This document shows positions 56,653-64,000 of a stretch of 64,000 bases of DNA, piece after piece. Each line of letters starts with the position of its first letter. Position 1 is the first letter of the stretch. Location of the stretch: the NCBI GenBank assembly GCA_025964795.1, contig JAOPYC010000133.1, forward strand, positions 1 to 64,000. The letters run 5' to 3'. Under the pieces are notes generated by a model, which worked only from the letters and a program-made list of their open reading frames with translations, was not told where the DNA came from and did no database searches. The translations under genes and the position numbers were made by a program. This stretch comes from Marmoricola sp. (GTDB lineage Bacteria; Actinomycetota; Actinomycetes; Propionibacteriales; Nocardioidaceae).

Positions 56653-57810
56653 TCACCGCAGGCCGGAGTCGCTTTTCACAAGAAGCGCAACGCACTCCAC
56701 ATGGGAAGTCATCGGGAACAGGTCCAAGGCGCGCAGGTCCGCCAGCCGGTAGCCGGCCTCGGCGAAGTAGGCCACGTCACGGGCGAGGGCCGCGGGGTCG
56801 CAGGCCACGTAGGTGACCGCGCGGGGGGCCCGCTCGGCGATCGCCCGCACCACCTGGCGCTTGGCCCCCGCGCGCGGGGGATCGAGTACGACGAGGTCGA
56901 CACCGGGGCCCTCGGCCTTGCCCATCCGGTTCAGCGCGCGGTCCACCCGATCGCGGACGACGGACACGCCGGGGAAGGCGGCGAGGTTGGTCGTCGCCAG
57001 GTCGGTGGCCTGCTTGTCGCTCTCGATGGCGGTCACGGCCCCGCGAGCACCCACCGCGTCGGCCAGGAAGGCACTGAACAGCCCCACCCCCGCGTAGAGG
57101 TCGAGCACCCGCTCCCCCGCCTGCGGCTCGAGCATCCCGAGCACCGTCTCAACCAGCACCCGAGGGGCCCCCGGGTGCACCTGCCAGAACCCGTCACCCG
57201 CGACGGTGAACGAGCGCGTGCCGAAGGAGGTCTCCACGACCTCCTCGACCGGCCCCGAGCGGTCGGGCTCACGCGCGTCGGGGTGGGCGATCAGGCAGCG
57301 GTCCACGAGGACGACCTCGTGCGACCGGTGCTTGCGCAGGCCCTGGTCGCCACCGGGGAGGTGGACGTACTGCATCCGCGTCCGCCAGAAGAGCCCGTCC
57401 TGGTCCCCCGGGACCGCCTCGACCTCGACCGACCGGGTGATGCCCGCCAGCCGGGACAGCTGCTCCATCACCACCGTGGCCTTGAGCGCGCGCTGCTCGG
57501 CAAGCTCGACGTGCTGGAAGTCGCAGCCGCCGCACCCACCCGGGTGCGCCAGCGGGCACGGGGCCGGCACCCGGTGCGGCGACGGCACGTCGACCGATAC
57601 GGCGTCCGCGCGCAGGAACCGCCCGCTGTCCTCGGTGATCTCGATCGTGACCTGCTCGCCGGGCAGCGCGTGCCGGACGAACGCGACCATCTCGCGGTCG
57701 TCGATGTCGGTGGGGATCCGCGCGACGAAGTGACCGCCGTGGGCGACGGCACCGACCTCGACGTCGAAGCGCTTCCCCACCAGCGAGTCGGCGTCCGGGG
57801 TCTCGGTCAC
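56653..57810 (-). CDS. class I SAM-dependent RNA methyltransferase (TRAM/RlmD-RumA-like) with replaced 3' end
   Basis: 385 residues. N-terminal TRAM domain (RFDVEVGAVAHGGHFVARI), Fe-S-type CPLAHPGGCGGCDFQHV, SAM site VLDLYAGVGLFSAFLAD, catalytic VLDPPRAGA and YVACDP. Methylates uridine-5 in rRNA or tRNA. GTG 57810 overlaps the KimA-like stop (GTGA). The last 20 codons (GTT, CTT, CTT, AAA, AGC) are unlike the rest of the gene; they arrived with the island and restore the reading frame. Confidence 0.9.
   Translation of the reverse strand: MTETPDADSLVGKRFDVEVGAVAHGGHFVARIPTDIDDREMVAFVRHALPGEQVTIEITEDSGRFLRADAVSVDVPSPHRVPAPCPLAHPGGCGGCDFQHVELAEQRALKATVVMEQLSRLAGITRSVEVEAVPGDQDGLFWRTRMQYVHLPGGDQGLRKHRSHEVVLVDRCLIAHPDAREPDRSGPVEEVVETSFGTRSFTVAGDGFWQVHPGAPRVLVETVLGMLEPQAGERVLDLYAGVGLFSAFLADAVGARGAVTAIESDKQATDLATTNLAAFPGVSVVRDRVDRALNRMGKAEGPGVDLVVLDPPRAGAKRQVVRAIAERAPRAVTYVACDPAALARDVAYFAEAGYRLADLRALDLFPMTSHVECVALLVKSDSGLR
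56708..56720. repeat. putative attachment-site half (right), GTCATCGGGAACA
   Basis: Twin of 53912-53924. Downstream of this point in the gene's reading direction the codons change style. Confidence 0.6.
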
Positions 57811-59834
57811 CGTCCGGTCCGGGTCCGGCCCCGGCGTACGTCACCGGGGCGCACGCGTTGGAGCTCGCCGTCGGCCCGGTTCTTGGCCTCCTCGGCACCG
57901 CGGAGCTGGTAGGGCACCGAGGTCACCATCACGCCCGGTGTGAACAGCAGCCGGCCCTTGAGGCGCAGCGCGGTCTGGTTATGCAGCACCTGCTCCCACC
58001 AGCGGCCCACGACGTACTCCGGGATGTAGACGGCCACGACGCCGCGCGGGTTGGCCTCGCGGATCTCCACGGCGTACTGCACGATCGGCCGGATCACCTC
58101 GCGGTAAGGCGAGTAGAGCATCTTCAGGGGTACGTCGATCCGCTGCGCGTCCCACTCGTCGACGAGCTTGTTGGACTTGCCCCCGTCGGTGTCGACGTAG
58201 ACCGCCTCGAGGATGTTGGGCCGGCTGGCCTTCGCGTAGGCGAGCGCGCGCATCGTCGGCTTGTGCAGCTTGGAGACCAGCACGATCGCGTGCACGCGGG
58301 TCGGCATCATCTGGTCGCTGTCACCGATGACCAGCTCCTCCTCGACCCGGTCGTAGTGGCTGCGGATCGAGCGCAGGATCACGAAGAAGACGACCATGGC
58401 CAGGATGGCGATCCAGGCGCCGGCCAGGAACTTGGTGATCAGCACGACCACGAAGACGACCGCGGTCATCGCCAGGCCGAAGGTGTTGATCACCCGCGAG
58501 CGGAACATCCGGCGGCGCACGGACGGGTCCTTCTCGGTCTTCAGCAGCCGCGTCCAGTGCCGGATCATTCCCAGCTGGCTGAGGTTGAAGGAGACGAACA
58601 CCCCGACGATGTAGAGCTGGATCAACCGGGTGGTCTCGGCGTTGAAGGCCAGGATCAGCACCATCGCGAAGCCGGCCAGGATCAGGATGCCGTTGCTGTA
58701 GGCGAGCCGGTCGCCGCGGGAGCCCAGCTGGCGCGGGGCGAACCCGTCCTTGGCGAGGATCGAGCCGAGCACCGGGAAGCCGTTGAAGGCCGTGTTGGCC
58801 GCGAGGATCAGGATGATGCCGGTCATCGCCACCAGGAAGTAGAAGCCAGGCGAGAAGTCGCTGAACACCGCCCGGGAGATCTGCGCGATCACCGTGTGCT
58901 GGTCGTAGTTGGCCGGCAGCGGCGACCCGTCGCCCCTGGTGAGCCGGTCCAGGTCGCGCTCGTCGACGTACCGCAGCCCCATGTTGCGGGCCAGGATGAT
59001 GATGCTCAGCATCATCGTGACGGCGATCGCGCCGAGCAGGAACAGGGTGGTCGCGGCGTTCTTGCTCTTCGGCTTGCGGAAGGCCGGGACGCCGTTGGAG
59101 ATCGCCTCGACCCCGGTGAGCGCCGCACAGCCGGAGGAGAAGGCCCGCGCCAGCAGGAAGATCATCGCCACCTGGGAGATGTCGCCCTCGTAGCCGTGCT
59201 GCGGGACGATCTTCAGGTTGGCGCTCTCGACGTCGGGCAGGGTCCCCTGCGCCGCGCGGATGGCGCCGTAGATGGCCATCCCGAAGACGCCGAGCATGAA
59301 CCCGTAGGTGGGCACCGCGAAGAAGGCGCCCGACTCACGCACCCCGCGCAGGTTGGTGGCTGCCAGCACGATCACCAGCCCGCAGGCGACCAGCGCCTCG
59401 TGCCCCGACAGGACAGGGATCGCGGAGGCCGCGTTCTGCACCCCCGAGGAGACCGACACCGCCACGGTGAGCACGTAGTCGACGAGCAGCGCCGCCGCGA
59501 CCGTCACCCCGGCGTTGTTGCCGAGGTTGACCTTGGCGACCTCGTAGTCACCGCCGCCGCTGGGGTAGGCGTGCACGTTCTGGCGGTACGACGCGACGAC
59601 CGTCAGCATCACGATGGCCACGGCGATGGCGATCTTCCAGCTGAAGGCGTACGCCGAGGCGCCCGCCACCGACAGCATGATGAAGACCTCGTCCGGGGCG
59701 TAGGCCACGGAGGAGAGCGCGTCGCTGGCGAAGACGGGCAGGGCGATGCGCTTCGGCAGCAAGGTCTCGCCCAGTTGGGAGCTTCGAAGCTTGCGGCCGA
59801 GCAGGATCCGCTTCGAGACATTTCCTACGCCCAC
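57807..59834 (-). CDS. APC superfamily permease, KimA-like potassium transporter
   Basis: 675 residues. About 12 helices starting ALPVFASDALSSVAYAPDEV, with YPSGGGDYEVAKVNLG. From about 500 a soluble alpha/beta domain (VHAIVLVSKLHKPTMRALAY) resembles universal-stress folds, as in KimA/YdaO. Two TrkA-type proteins are encoded divergently, supporting potassium; an amino-acid cargo remains possible. GTG 59834 is six bases after TAGCCT. Order equals Rv2690c in mycobacteria. Confidence 0.85.
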   Translation of the reverse strand: MGVGNVSKRILLGRKLRSSQLGETLLPKRIALPVFASDALSSVAYAPDEVFIMLSVAGASAYAFSWKIAIAVAIVMLTVVASYRQNVHAYPSGGGDYEVAKVNLGNNAGVTVAAALLVDYVLTVAVSVSSGVQNAASAIPVLSGHEALVACGLVIVLAATNLRGVRESGAFFAVPTYGFMLGVFGMAIYGAIRAAQGTLPDVESANLKIVPQHGYEGDISQVAMIFLLARAFSSGCAALTGVEAISNGVPAFRKPKSKNAATTLFLLGAIAVTMMLSIIILARNMGLRYVDERDLDRLTRGDGSPLPANYDQHTVIAQISRAVFSDFSPGFYFLVAMTGIILILAANTAFNGFPVLGSILAKDGFAPRQLGSRGDRLAYSNGILILAGFAMVLILAFNAETTRLIQLYIVGVFVSFNLSQLGMIRHWTRLLKTEKDPSVRRRMFRSRVINTFGLAMTAVVFVVVLITKFLAGAWIAILAMVVFFVILRSIRSHYDRVEEELVIGDSDQMMPTRVHAIVLVSKLHKPTMRALAYAKASRPNILEAVYVDTDGGKSNKLVDEWDAQRIDVPLKMLYSPYREVIRPIVQYAVEIREANPRGVVAVYIPEYVVGRWWEQVLHNQTALRLKGRLLFTPGVMVTSVPYQLRGAEEAKNRADGELQRVRPGDVRRGRTRTGR

Positions 59835-59840
59835 ACAGGG

Positions 59841-59846
59841 AGGCTA
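59841..59846 (-). promoter_or_regulatory. -10 box of the KimA-like gene (leaderless)
   Basis: TAGCCT on the minus strand, six bases before GTG 59834. The gap to ceoB is 101 bases and holds no riboswitch-like structure I can recognise. Confidence 0.5.
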
Positions 59847-59922
59847 GAGCACTCAGCAGCATTCCGAGGCCGCACCCGTGGTCATGTCCACGACTGCGGC
59901 CCCCGCGGGGTCGACCATGGCC

Positions 59923-59928
59923 TAGTGT
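59923..59928 (+). promoter_or_regulatory. -10 box of ceoB (leaderless)
   Basis: TAGTGT seven bases before GTG 59936. Confidence 0.5.
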
Positions 59929-59935
59929 TCCTCAC

Positions 59936-60598
59936 GTGCACGTCGTGATCATGGGCTGTGGCCGCGTCGGCTCGACGCTCGCCCGGAGCCTCGAGGACCG
60001 GAACCACACCGTGAGCGTCATCGACAGCAACCCCGATGCGTTCCGGCGGCTCGGCCCGTCCTTCAACGGCACCAAGGTGACCGGCTACGGGTTCGACCAG
60101 GCCGTGCTCACCGAGGCCGGCATCGAGCGGGCGGACGCCTTCGCGGCCGTCAGCAGCGGCGACAACTCCAACATCATCGCGGCCCGCGTGGCCCGCGAGA
60201 CCTTCGGCATTCAGCAGGTCGTGGCCCGGATCTACGACCCCGGTCGCGCCGAGGTCTACCAGCGGCTCGGCATCACCACGGTGGCGACGGTGAAGTGGAC
60301 CGCCGACCAGGTGCTCCGCCGGATCCTCCCCGCCGGCGCCGAGCCCGACTTCCGCGACCCCTCCGGCACGATCCGGGTCGACCAGATCCAGGTGCCCGAG
60401 CCCTGGGTCGGCCAGCGCACCGTGGTCTTCCAGGAGACCTCCAAGAGCCGGATCGCGTGGATCGACCGTCTCGGCGAGGGCATGCTGCCCACCCGGGACA
60501 CGGTCCTCCAGGAGGGCGACATGCTGCACCTCGTCATGCGCGAGGAGAACGCCAGCGGGGTCTACGACGTGCTCAAGAAGGGTCCGGAGGACGCATGA
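59936..60598 (+). CDS. ceoB: TrkA-family potassium regulatory protein (CeoB-like)
   Basis: 220 residues. N-terminal RCK/TrkA_N Rossmann domain HVVIMGCGRVGSTLARSLED with acidic VIDSN, and a C-terminal TrkA_C domain (IRVDQIQVPEPWVGQ, VLQEGDMLHLVMR). Binds NAD(H) or a nucleotide and gates a potassium transporter from the cytoplasm. Paired with CeoC by an ATGA overlap. Confidence 0.92.
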   Translation: MHVVIMGCGRVGSTLARSLEDRNHTVSVIDSNPDAFRRLGPSFNGTKVTGYGFDQAVLTEAGIERADAFAAVSSGDNSNIIAARVARETFGIQQVVARIYDPGRAEVYQRLGITTVATVKWTADQVLRRILPAGAEPDFRDPSGTIRVDQIQVPEPWVGQRTVVFQETSKSRIAWIDRLGEGMLPTRDTVLQEGDMLHLVMREENASGVYDVLKKGPEDA

Positions 60599-61284
60599 GG
60601 GTCGCCATCGCAGGGGCAGGAGCCGTGGGGCGCTCGATCGCCCGCGAGCTGATCGGCAACGGGCACGACGTCCTGCTCATCGACAAGGAGCCGTCCTCGA
60701 TCAAGCCCGACCGCGTCCCCGACGCCGAGTGGCTGCTGGCCGACTCCTGCGAGCTGTCCTCGCTGGAGGAGGCGCGCCTGCAGGACTGCGACGTGGTGAT
60801 CGCCGCCACGGGTGACGACAAGGCCAACCTGGTGACCTCGCTGCTCGCGAAGACCGAGTTCGGCGTGCCACGCACCGTCGGTCGCGTCAACCACCCCAAC
60901 AACGAGTGGCTGTTCACCGAGGCCTGGGGCGTGGACGTGAACGTCTCGACCCCGCGGATCATGTCGGCGCTGGTCGAGGAGGCGGTGACGGTCGGCGACC
61001 TCGTCCGGCTGTTCACCTTCCGCCAGGGCAACGCCAACCTGGTCGAGATGACGATGCCCTCTGACTCGCCGTACGTCGGGAAGCCGTCGGGCCTGGTGCC
61101 CTTCCCGGAGAACTGCGCCCTGGTGACGATCCTGCGCGACGGGCAGGTCTACACGCCCGACCCCGAGCAGCCCATCGAGGCCGGTGACGAGCTGCTCTTC
61201 GTCGTGCCCTCCGAGCTCGAGGAGCAGCTGGAGAAGATGCTCGCCCCCGACGAGCACAGCGGCCAGCCCCGCAGCACCAACTAG
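60595..61284 (+). CDS. ceoC: TrkA-family potassium regulatory protein (CeoC-like)
   Basis: 229 residues. RVAIAGAGAVGRSIARELIG with VLLIDKEP, then TrkA_C (VEMTMPSDSPYVGKPSGLVP, GDELLFVVP). ATG 60595 overlaps the ceoB stop. Likely a hetero-oligomer with CeoB. No TrkH-type pore is present, so the KimA-like permease is the nearest candidate partner. Confidence 0.92.
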   Translation: MRVAIAGAGAVGRSIARELIGNGHDVLLIDKEPSSIKPDRVPDAEWLLADSCELSSLEEARLQDCDVVIAATGDDKANLVTSLLAKTEFGVPRTVGRVNHPNNEWLFTEAWGVDVNVSTPRIMSALVEEAVTVGDLVRLFTFRQGNANLVEMTMPSDSPYVGKPSGLVPFPENCALVTILRDGQVYTPDPEQPIEAGDELLFVVPSELEEQLEKMLAPDEHSGQPRSTN

Positions 61285-61287
61285 CGG

Positions 61288-62007
61288 CTACAGCTGGGGC
61301 TCGGGCTCCCCGGGCCTCAGCGGCGTGTGGTTGCGCGTCAGCATCCACGCCATCGCCGCGAGGGCGGCGACCTGGACCGGCCAGCCCATGGTCAGCTTGG
61401 CGACACCGAGGGCGGCGACCGCCGAGTCGGTGGACCACCAGCCGTTGCGCCCGGCGAGGTAGATCGGGGCCTGGACAACGACCCGGAGCACGCACGGCAG
61501 CGCCAGCATCCAGGTGAGCTTGCTGCACAGGCGTACGACGTGCCGGTCGGCGTGCCACGCGGTCGGGTCGCCGGCGACGCTGCCGACGATGAAGCCGACC
61601 AGCGGCCACCGGATCGCGACGGTGAACAGCATCACCACGCCGTAGACGAGGTTGTAGAGCAGCCCCGGCAGGAAGTAGGCCAGCGCCTGGTCGCCCTCGT
61701 CGCCTCCCCCTCGCGCCGCCCGCCACGCGAACAGCGCGCCGATGCCGATGCCGACCAGCGCGTTCAGCACGAACTGGGGGGTCGAGCGCTGGGTCAGGCG
61801 CACGGCCAGCAGCACTCCTGCGCACGCGACGCTGACGATGATCGCCAGGCGGAGGTCGTGCGCGGTGAGGAAGATGACCGTGAACGCGATCGTGGGCACG
61901 GCCGCCTCGAGCATGCCGCGAACCCCGCCCAGGGCGTCGGAGAGCTGCTTGCGGACGACCTCCTCGACCGTGTGCCTGGTGGGCGCTCCCGGCACCTCCG
62001 CCGTCAC
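61288..62007 (-). CDS. DUF3159 membrane protein
   Basis: 239 residues with about five to six hydrophobic segments. VEEVVRKQLSDALGGVRGML opening, YFLPGLLYNLVYG and WHADRHVVRLCSKLTWMLAL are conserved family segments. GTG 62007 overlaps the OB-fold gene stop (GTGA). Ends three bases after the convergent ceoC stop. Function unknown; matches Rv2693c by position. Confidence 0.87.
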   Translation of the reverse strand: MTAEVPGAPTRHTVEEVVRKQLSDALGGVRGMLEAAVPTIAFTVIFLTAHDLRLAIIVSVACAGVLLAVRLTQRSTPQFVLNALVGIGIGALFAWRAARGGGDEGDQALAYFLPGLLYNLVYGVVMLFTVAIRWPLVGFIVGSVAGDPTAWHADRHVVRLCSKLTWMLALPCVLRVVVQAPIYLAGRNGWWSTDSAVAALGVAKLTMGWPVQVAALAAMAWMLTRNHTPLRPGEPEPQL

Positions 62008-62372
62008 GCGGGCCTCAGGTCGTAGCGCGGGTTGTACATCACCCGGGCGCCGTCCTGCACGCCGATGCGCCCCTCCACCCGGATGCCGCGACCGGGCGAG
62101 ACGCCGCCGATCCGCCGCCGGCCGAGCCAAACCACGCTGATCGAGCCGGAGCCGTCGTAGAGCTCGGCCTCCAGGGCCGGCACGCCACCCCGTGGGCGCA
62201 GGGTGACGGTCTTCAACGTCCCCTGCACGATGACCCGCTGCCGGTCCGGGGCCTCCCGGATGGTGACCAGCCCGGCCTTCTCGGTGTCCTTGCGCAGCTC
62301 CTGGGCCTCCTCGGCGTCCTGGTTGGCCCATCGGCTGATCGAGGCGCGCAGGCGGCTCTTGTGCTCGGACAT
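62004..62372 (-). CDS. OB-fold nucleic-acid-binding protein
   Basis: 122 residues. VIVQGTLKTVTLRPRGGVPA, ALEAELYDGSGSISVVWLGR and GIRVEGRIGVQDGARVMYNP form a single OB barrel as in RecG or ssDNA-binding wedge domains. TAGGCT six bases before ATG 62372 overlaps the upstream stop region, so besides read-through it may have its own leaderless start. Equivalent to Rv2694c. Confidence 0.87.
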   Translation of the reverse strand: MSEHKSRLRASISRWANQDAEEAQELRKDTEKAGLVTIREAPDRQRVIVQGTLKTVTLRPRGGVPALEAELYDGSGSISVVWLGRRRIGGVSPGRGIRVEGRIGVQDGARVMYNPRYDLRPA

Positions 62373-62378
62373 GTCAGG

Positions 62379-62384
62379 AGCCTA
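62379..62384 (-). promoter_or_regulatory. -10 box of the OB-fold gene (leaderless)
   Basis: TAGGCT six bases before ATG 62372; its first bases are the TAG stop of the DUF3710 gene. Confidence 0.4.
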
Positions 62385-63029
62385 GTCAGCGGGGGTGTCG
62401 GCGGCGGGCGGGTCCACGCGGCGTGCCTCGGGAGGCAGGTGCAGCGGCAGCGGGGCGCCGGGGGGCATCGCGTCGCGACCCCGGCGTACGACGACCTGGC
62501 GGATCGTCTCCTCCCAGGGGGCGGCGAGCTCGGGGTCGAGCGCGGGAGCGCCCATCAGGGTGGCCCGCAGCAGCCACGCCGGGCCCTCGTGGGCGACGAC
62601 CCGGCTGGCCTGGGTCGCCGCCTTGCCGTCGGGGGTCTGGATCGGCACCATGCACCGCAGCTCGGTGCCGAAGGTGCCCTGCTGCTCGTCGGTGGTGCCG
62701 CCCTGGCGGGCCATCTCCGCCGCGATCCGGGGGCGCAGCTCGTCCCACGCGCCGCCACCCCTCGAGGCGGCGAAGGCCCGGAGCTCGAGGGCGGCGTTCT
62801 CGCCGACGAGCACGGCGGCCATCACCTGGCCGGTCCCCTCGTCCACCTGGAGCTGGAGCTCCATGGCCCCGATCGGCGCGATCACCAGGCTGCCGAGGTC
62901 GACGCCCTCGTGCTGGTCGAGGTCGACATCGGAGGCGTCGAACGGACCGACTCGGGTGTCGGGGGCGGACTCCTGGCCCTCAGGGATGTCCGCCGATCCT
63001 GCCGAGCCTGACTTGCGGCCGAACCTCAC
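62382..63029 (-). CDS. DUF3710 protein
   Basis: 215 residues. [20 protein letters not shown] and [20 protein letters not shown] are family signatures, and the rest is soluble and acidic with a Pro-rich tail. GTG 63029 overlaps the dut stop (GTGA). Found beside dut throughout actinobacteria (Rv2696c); function unknown. Confidence 0.88.
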   Translation of the reverse strand: MRFGRKSGSAGSADIPEGQESAPDTRVGPFDASDVDLDQHEGVDLGSLVIAPIGAMELQLQVDEGTGQVMAAVLVGENAALELRAFAASRGGGAWDELRPRIAAEMARQGGTTDEQQGTFGTELRCMVPIQTPDGKAATQASRVVAHEGPAWLLRATLMGAPALDPELAAPWEETIRQVVVRRGRDAMPPGAPLPLHLPPEARRVDPPAADTPAD

Positions 63030-63520
63030 GTCGTCGTCCCTCCGGCCCGGATCTGCTGCGGGTCCTGTTCGTCGGTGCGGGGGCTGAAGCCCCCGGTCGA
63101 ACCGTAGCCCCCGGCGCCGCGGGGCGAGTCCGGCAGGTCGTCGGCCTCGACGAAGGTCGCGGTCTCGAACCGCTGGATCACCAGCTGCGCGATCCGGTCG
63201 CCGCGGTGCACCGAGAACGCCTCACGCGGGTCGGTGTTGACCAGGCAGACCTGCACCTCGCCGCGGTAGCCGGCGTCGATGGTCCCCGGCGCATTGACGA
63301 TCGAGATGCCGTGACGCGCGGCCAGTCCGGACCGGGGGTGCACCAGGGCGACGTACCCCTCGGGGAGCGCCATCGCGATGCCGGTCGGCACCAGCGCCCG
63401 CTCCCCCGGCGCCAGCGTCAGGTCCACCGCCGAGTGCAGGTCGGCCCCGGCGTCGCCGGGGTGGGCGTACGAGGGGAGCGGCAGCCCGGCGTCGATCCGC
63501 CTGATCGAGATGTCCACCAT
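63026..63520 (-). CDS. dut: dUTP diphosphatase
   Basis: 164 residues. The five motifs of trimeric dUTPases are visible: [46 protein letters not shown] and [10 protein letters not shown]. Removes dUTP and gives dUMP. ATG 63520 is eight bases after TAGGGT (63534-63529). First gene of dut, DUF3710, OB-fold, DUF3159. Confidence 0.96.
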   Translation of the reverse strand: MVDISIRRIDAGLPLPSYAHPGDAGADLHSAVDLTLAPGERALVPTGIAMALPEGYVALVHPRSGLAARHGISIVNAPGTIDAGYRGEVQVCLVNTDPREAFSVHRGDRIAQLVIQRFETATFVEADDLPDSPRGAGGYGSTGGFSPRTDEQDPQQIRAGGTTT

Positions 63521-63528
63521 GGCTGGCG

Positions 63529-63534
63529 ACCCTA
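63529..63534 (-). promoter_or_regulatory. -10 box of dut
   Basis: TAGGGT on the minus strand, eight bases before ATG 63520. Confidence 0.45.
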
Positions 63535-63572
63535 CCTGCGCCGGGCGAGGGTCAGGATGACAGGCTTCGGCC

Positions 63573-64000
63573 GTGCCACCGCCAGCCGTCACCGCCTACT
63601 CCGAGCGCCTGCACGTGCCGCTGCGCTGGTGGGTCCAGGCGACGATGCTGCTGGCCAGCCTGTGGCTGGCGTTCATCGTCGCGATGCCCGCGTGGGCCGC
63701 CTGGTCCTCGACCGGGGTGCTCCTGCTGGCCACCTTCGGGCTGTTCGCCTGGGTCGGGAGCAGCCGGGTCGCCGTGCGCGACGGCGTGCTGTACGCCGGG
63801 CGCGCCCACATCCCGGTCGCGCTGATCGGGCCGGTGGAGGCGCTCGACGCGGAGCAGACCCGGAGGGTGCACGGCGTGGAGGCCGACGCCCGGGCCTTCC
63901 TGCTGACCCGTCCCTACCTGAAGCGCTCGGTGAAGGTCACCATCGACGACCCGGCGGACCGGACGCCGTACTGGCTGGTCTCGACCCGGCACCCGCGCCG
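63573..64000 (+). CDS. DUF3093 membrane protein, partial
   Basis: 142 residues are visible before the window ends. Two hydrophobic helices (about 20-62: [31 protein letters not shown]) and a beta-rich tail ([20 protein letters not shown]). DUF3093 lies divergent to dut in mycobacteria (Rv2698), the same position as here. GTG 63573 is the likely start. Function unknown. Confidence 0.85.
   Translation, partial: MPPPAVTAYSERLHVPLRWWVQATMLLASLWLAFIVAMPAWAAWSSTGVLLLATFGLFAWVGSSRVAVRDGVLYAGRAHIPVALIGPVEALDAEQTRRVHGVEADARAFLLTRPYLKRSVKVTIDDPADRTPYWLVSTRHPR

Noticed and set aside
59835-59935. c-di-AMP (ydaO) riboswitch before the KimA-like gene
   Set aside because: The gap is 101 bases, the gene appears leaderless, and no matching stems are seen.

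Overview
The window is about 70% G+C and densely packed, with many 4-base ATGA/GTGA stop-start overlaps. Its gene families are actinobacterial: an SsgB-like protein, Lsr2- and DivIVA-type domains, and DUF3710/OB-fold/DUF3159/CeoBC/dut in the order known from mycobacteria. Gene style and repeats suggest a Nocardioides-like member of the Propionibacteriales; this is inferred, since there is no rRNA. I see no tRNA, rRNA, CRISPR or transposase. No gene-free stretch exceeds 300 bases.

Layout. 1-5.7 kb: channel fragment, MFS carrier, VOC protein, DivIVA-like protein, uvrB, phospholipase D-type enzyme. 5.8-23.5 kb: a large polyamine/amino-acid catabolic region. It holds gabT behind twin palindromic operators, a polar amino-acid ABC transporter with binding protein and permease fused, agmatinase, a saccharopine-dehydrogenase-like protein, an aminobutyraldehyde-type dehydrogenase, a putrescine-type aminotransferase, potD-A-B-C, two amine-oxidase-like flavoproteins and two Lrp/AsnC regulators. 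Together these could import polyamines and run agmatine to putrescine to 4-aminobutanal to GABA to succinate semialdehyde. 23.5-29.1 kb: acyl-CoA ligase and a phenolic-lipid-type cluster (SDR, type III PKS, ICMT-like methyltransferase, flavoprotein) resembling srsABC. 29.1-38.9 kb: SCP2 protein, DNA glycosylase, ATP-dependent DNA ligase, TetR, a fadA2/fabG4/htdX-like fatty-acid set, thioesterase II, PAC2 protein.

39-53.9 kb: APC permease, metallopeptidase lipoprotein, dxs, NUDIX, an unknown gene behind a perfect SOS box, SsgB-like protein, a YCII/ECF42-like sigma pair, XdhC-like, YjbQ and thiamine-binding proteins, aconitase, aldo/keto reductase, SDR, YjbR-like protein. 53.9-56.7 kb: a small accessory island (HTH regulator, AbiEii-like nucleotidyltransferase, ERCC4 nuclease fused to an Lsr2-type domain) lodged in the 3' end of an RNA methyltransferase gene. 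The old 3' end is still visible at 53875-53940 and the live gene has a differently coded replacement end. 56.7-64 kb: the conserved block methyltransferase, KimA-like permease, CeoB/CeoC, DUF3159, OB-fold, DUF3710, dut, DUF3093.

Two other patterns stand out. At least seventeen first-of-operon genes have a TANNNT-type -10 box (CACAAT in one) only 6-8 bases before the start codon, implying leaderless transcripts; I used this to choose starts. Two convergent gene pairs are separated by palindromic arrays that share a 32-base period but not a sequence. All functional calls come from reading motifs and context; no database search was run.
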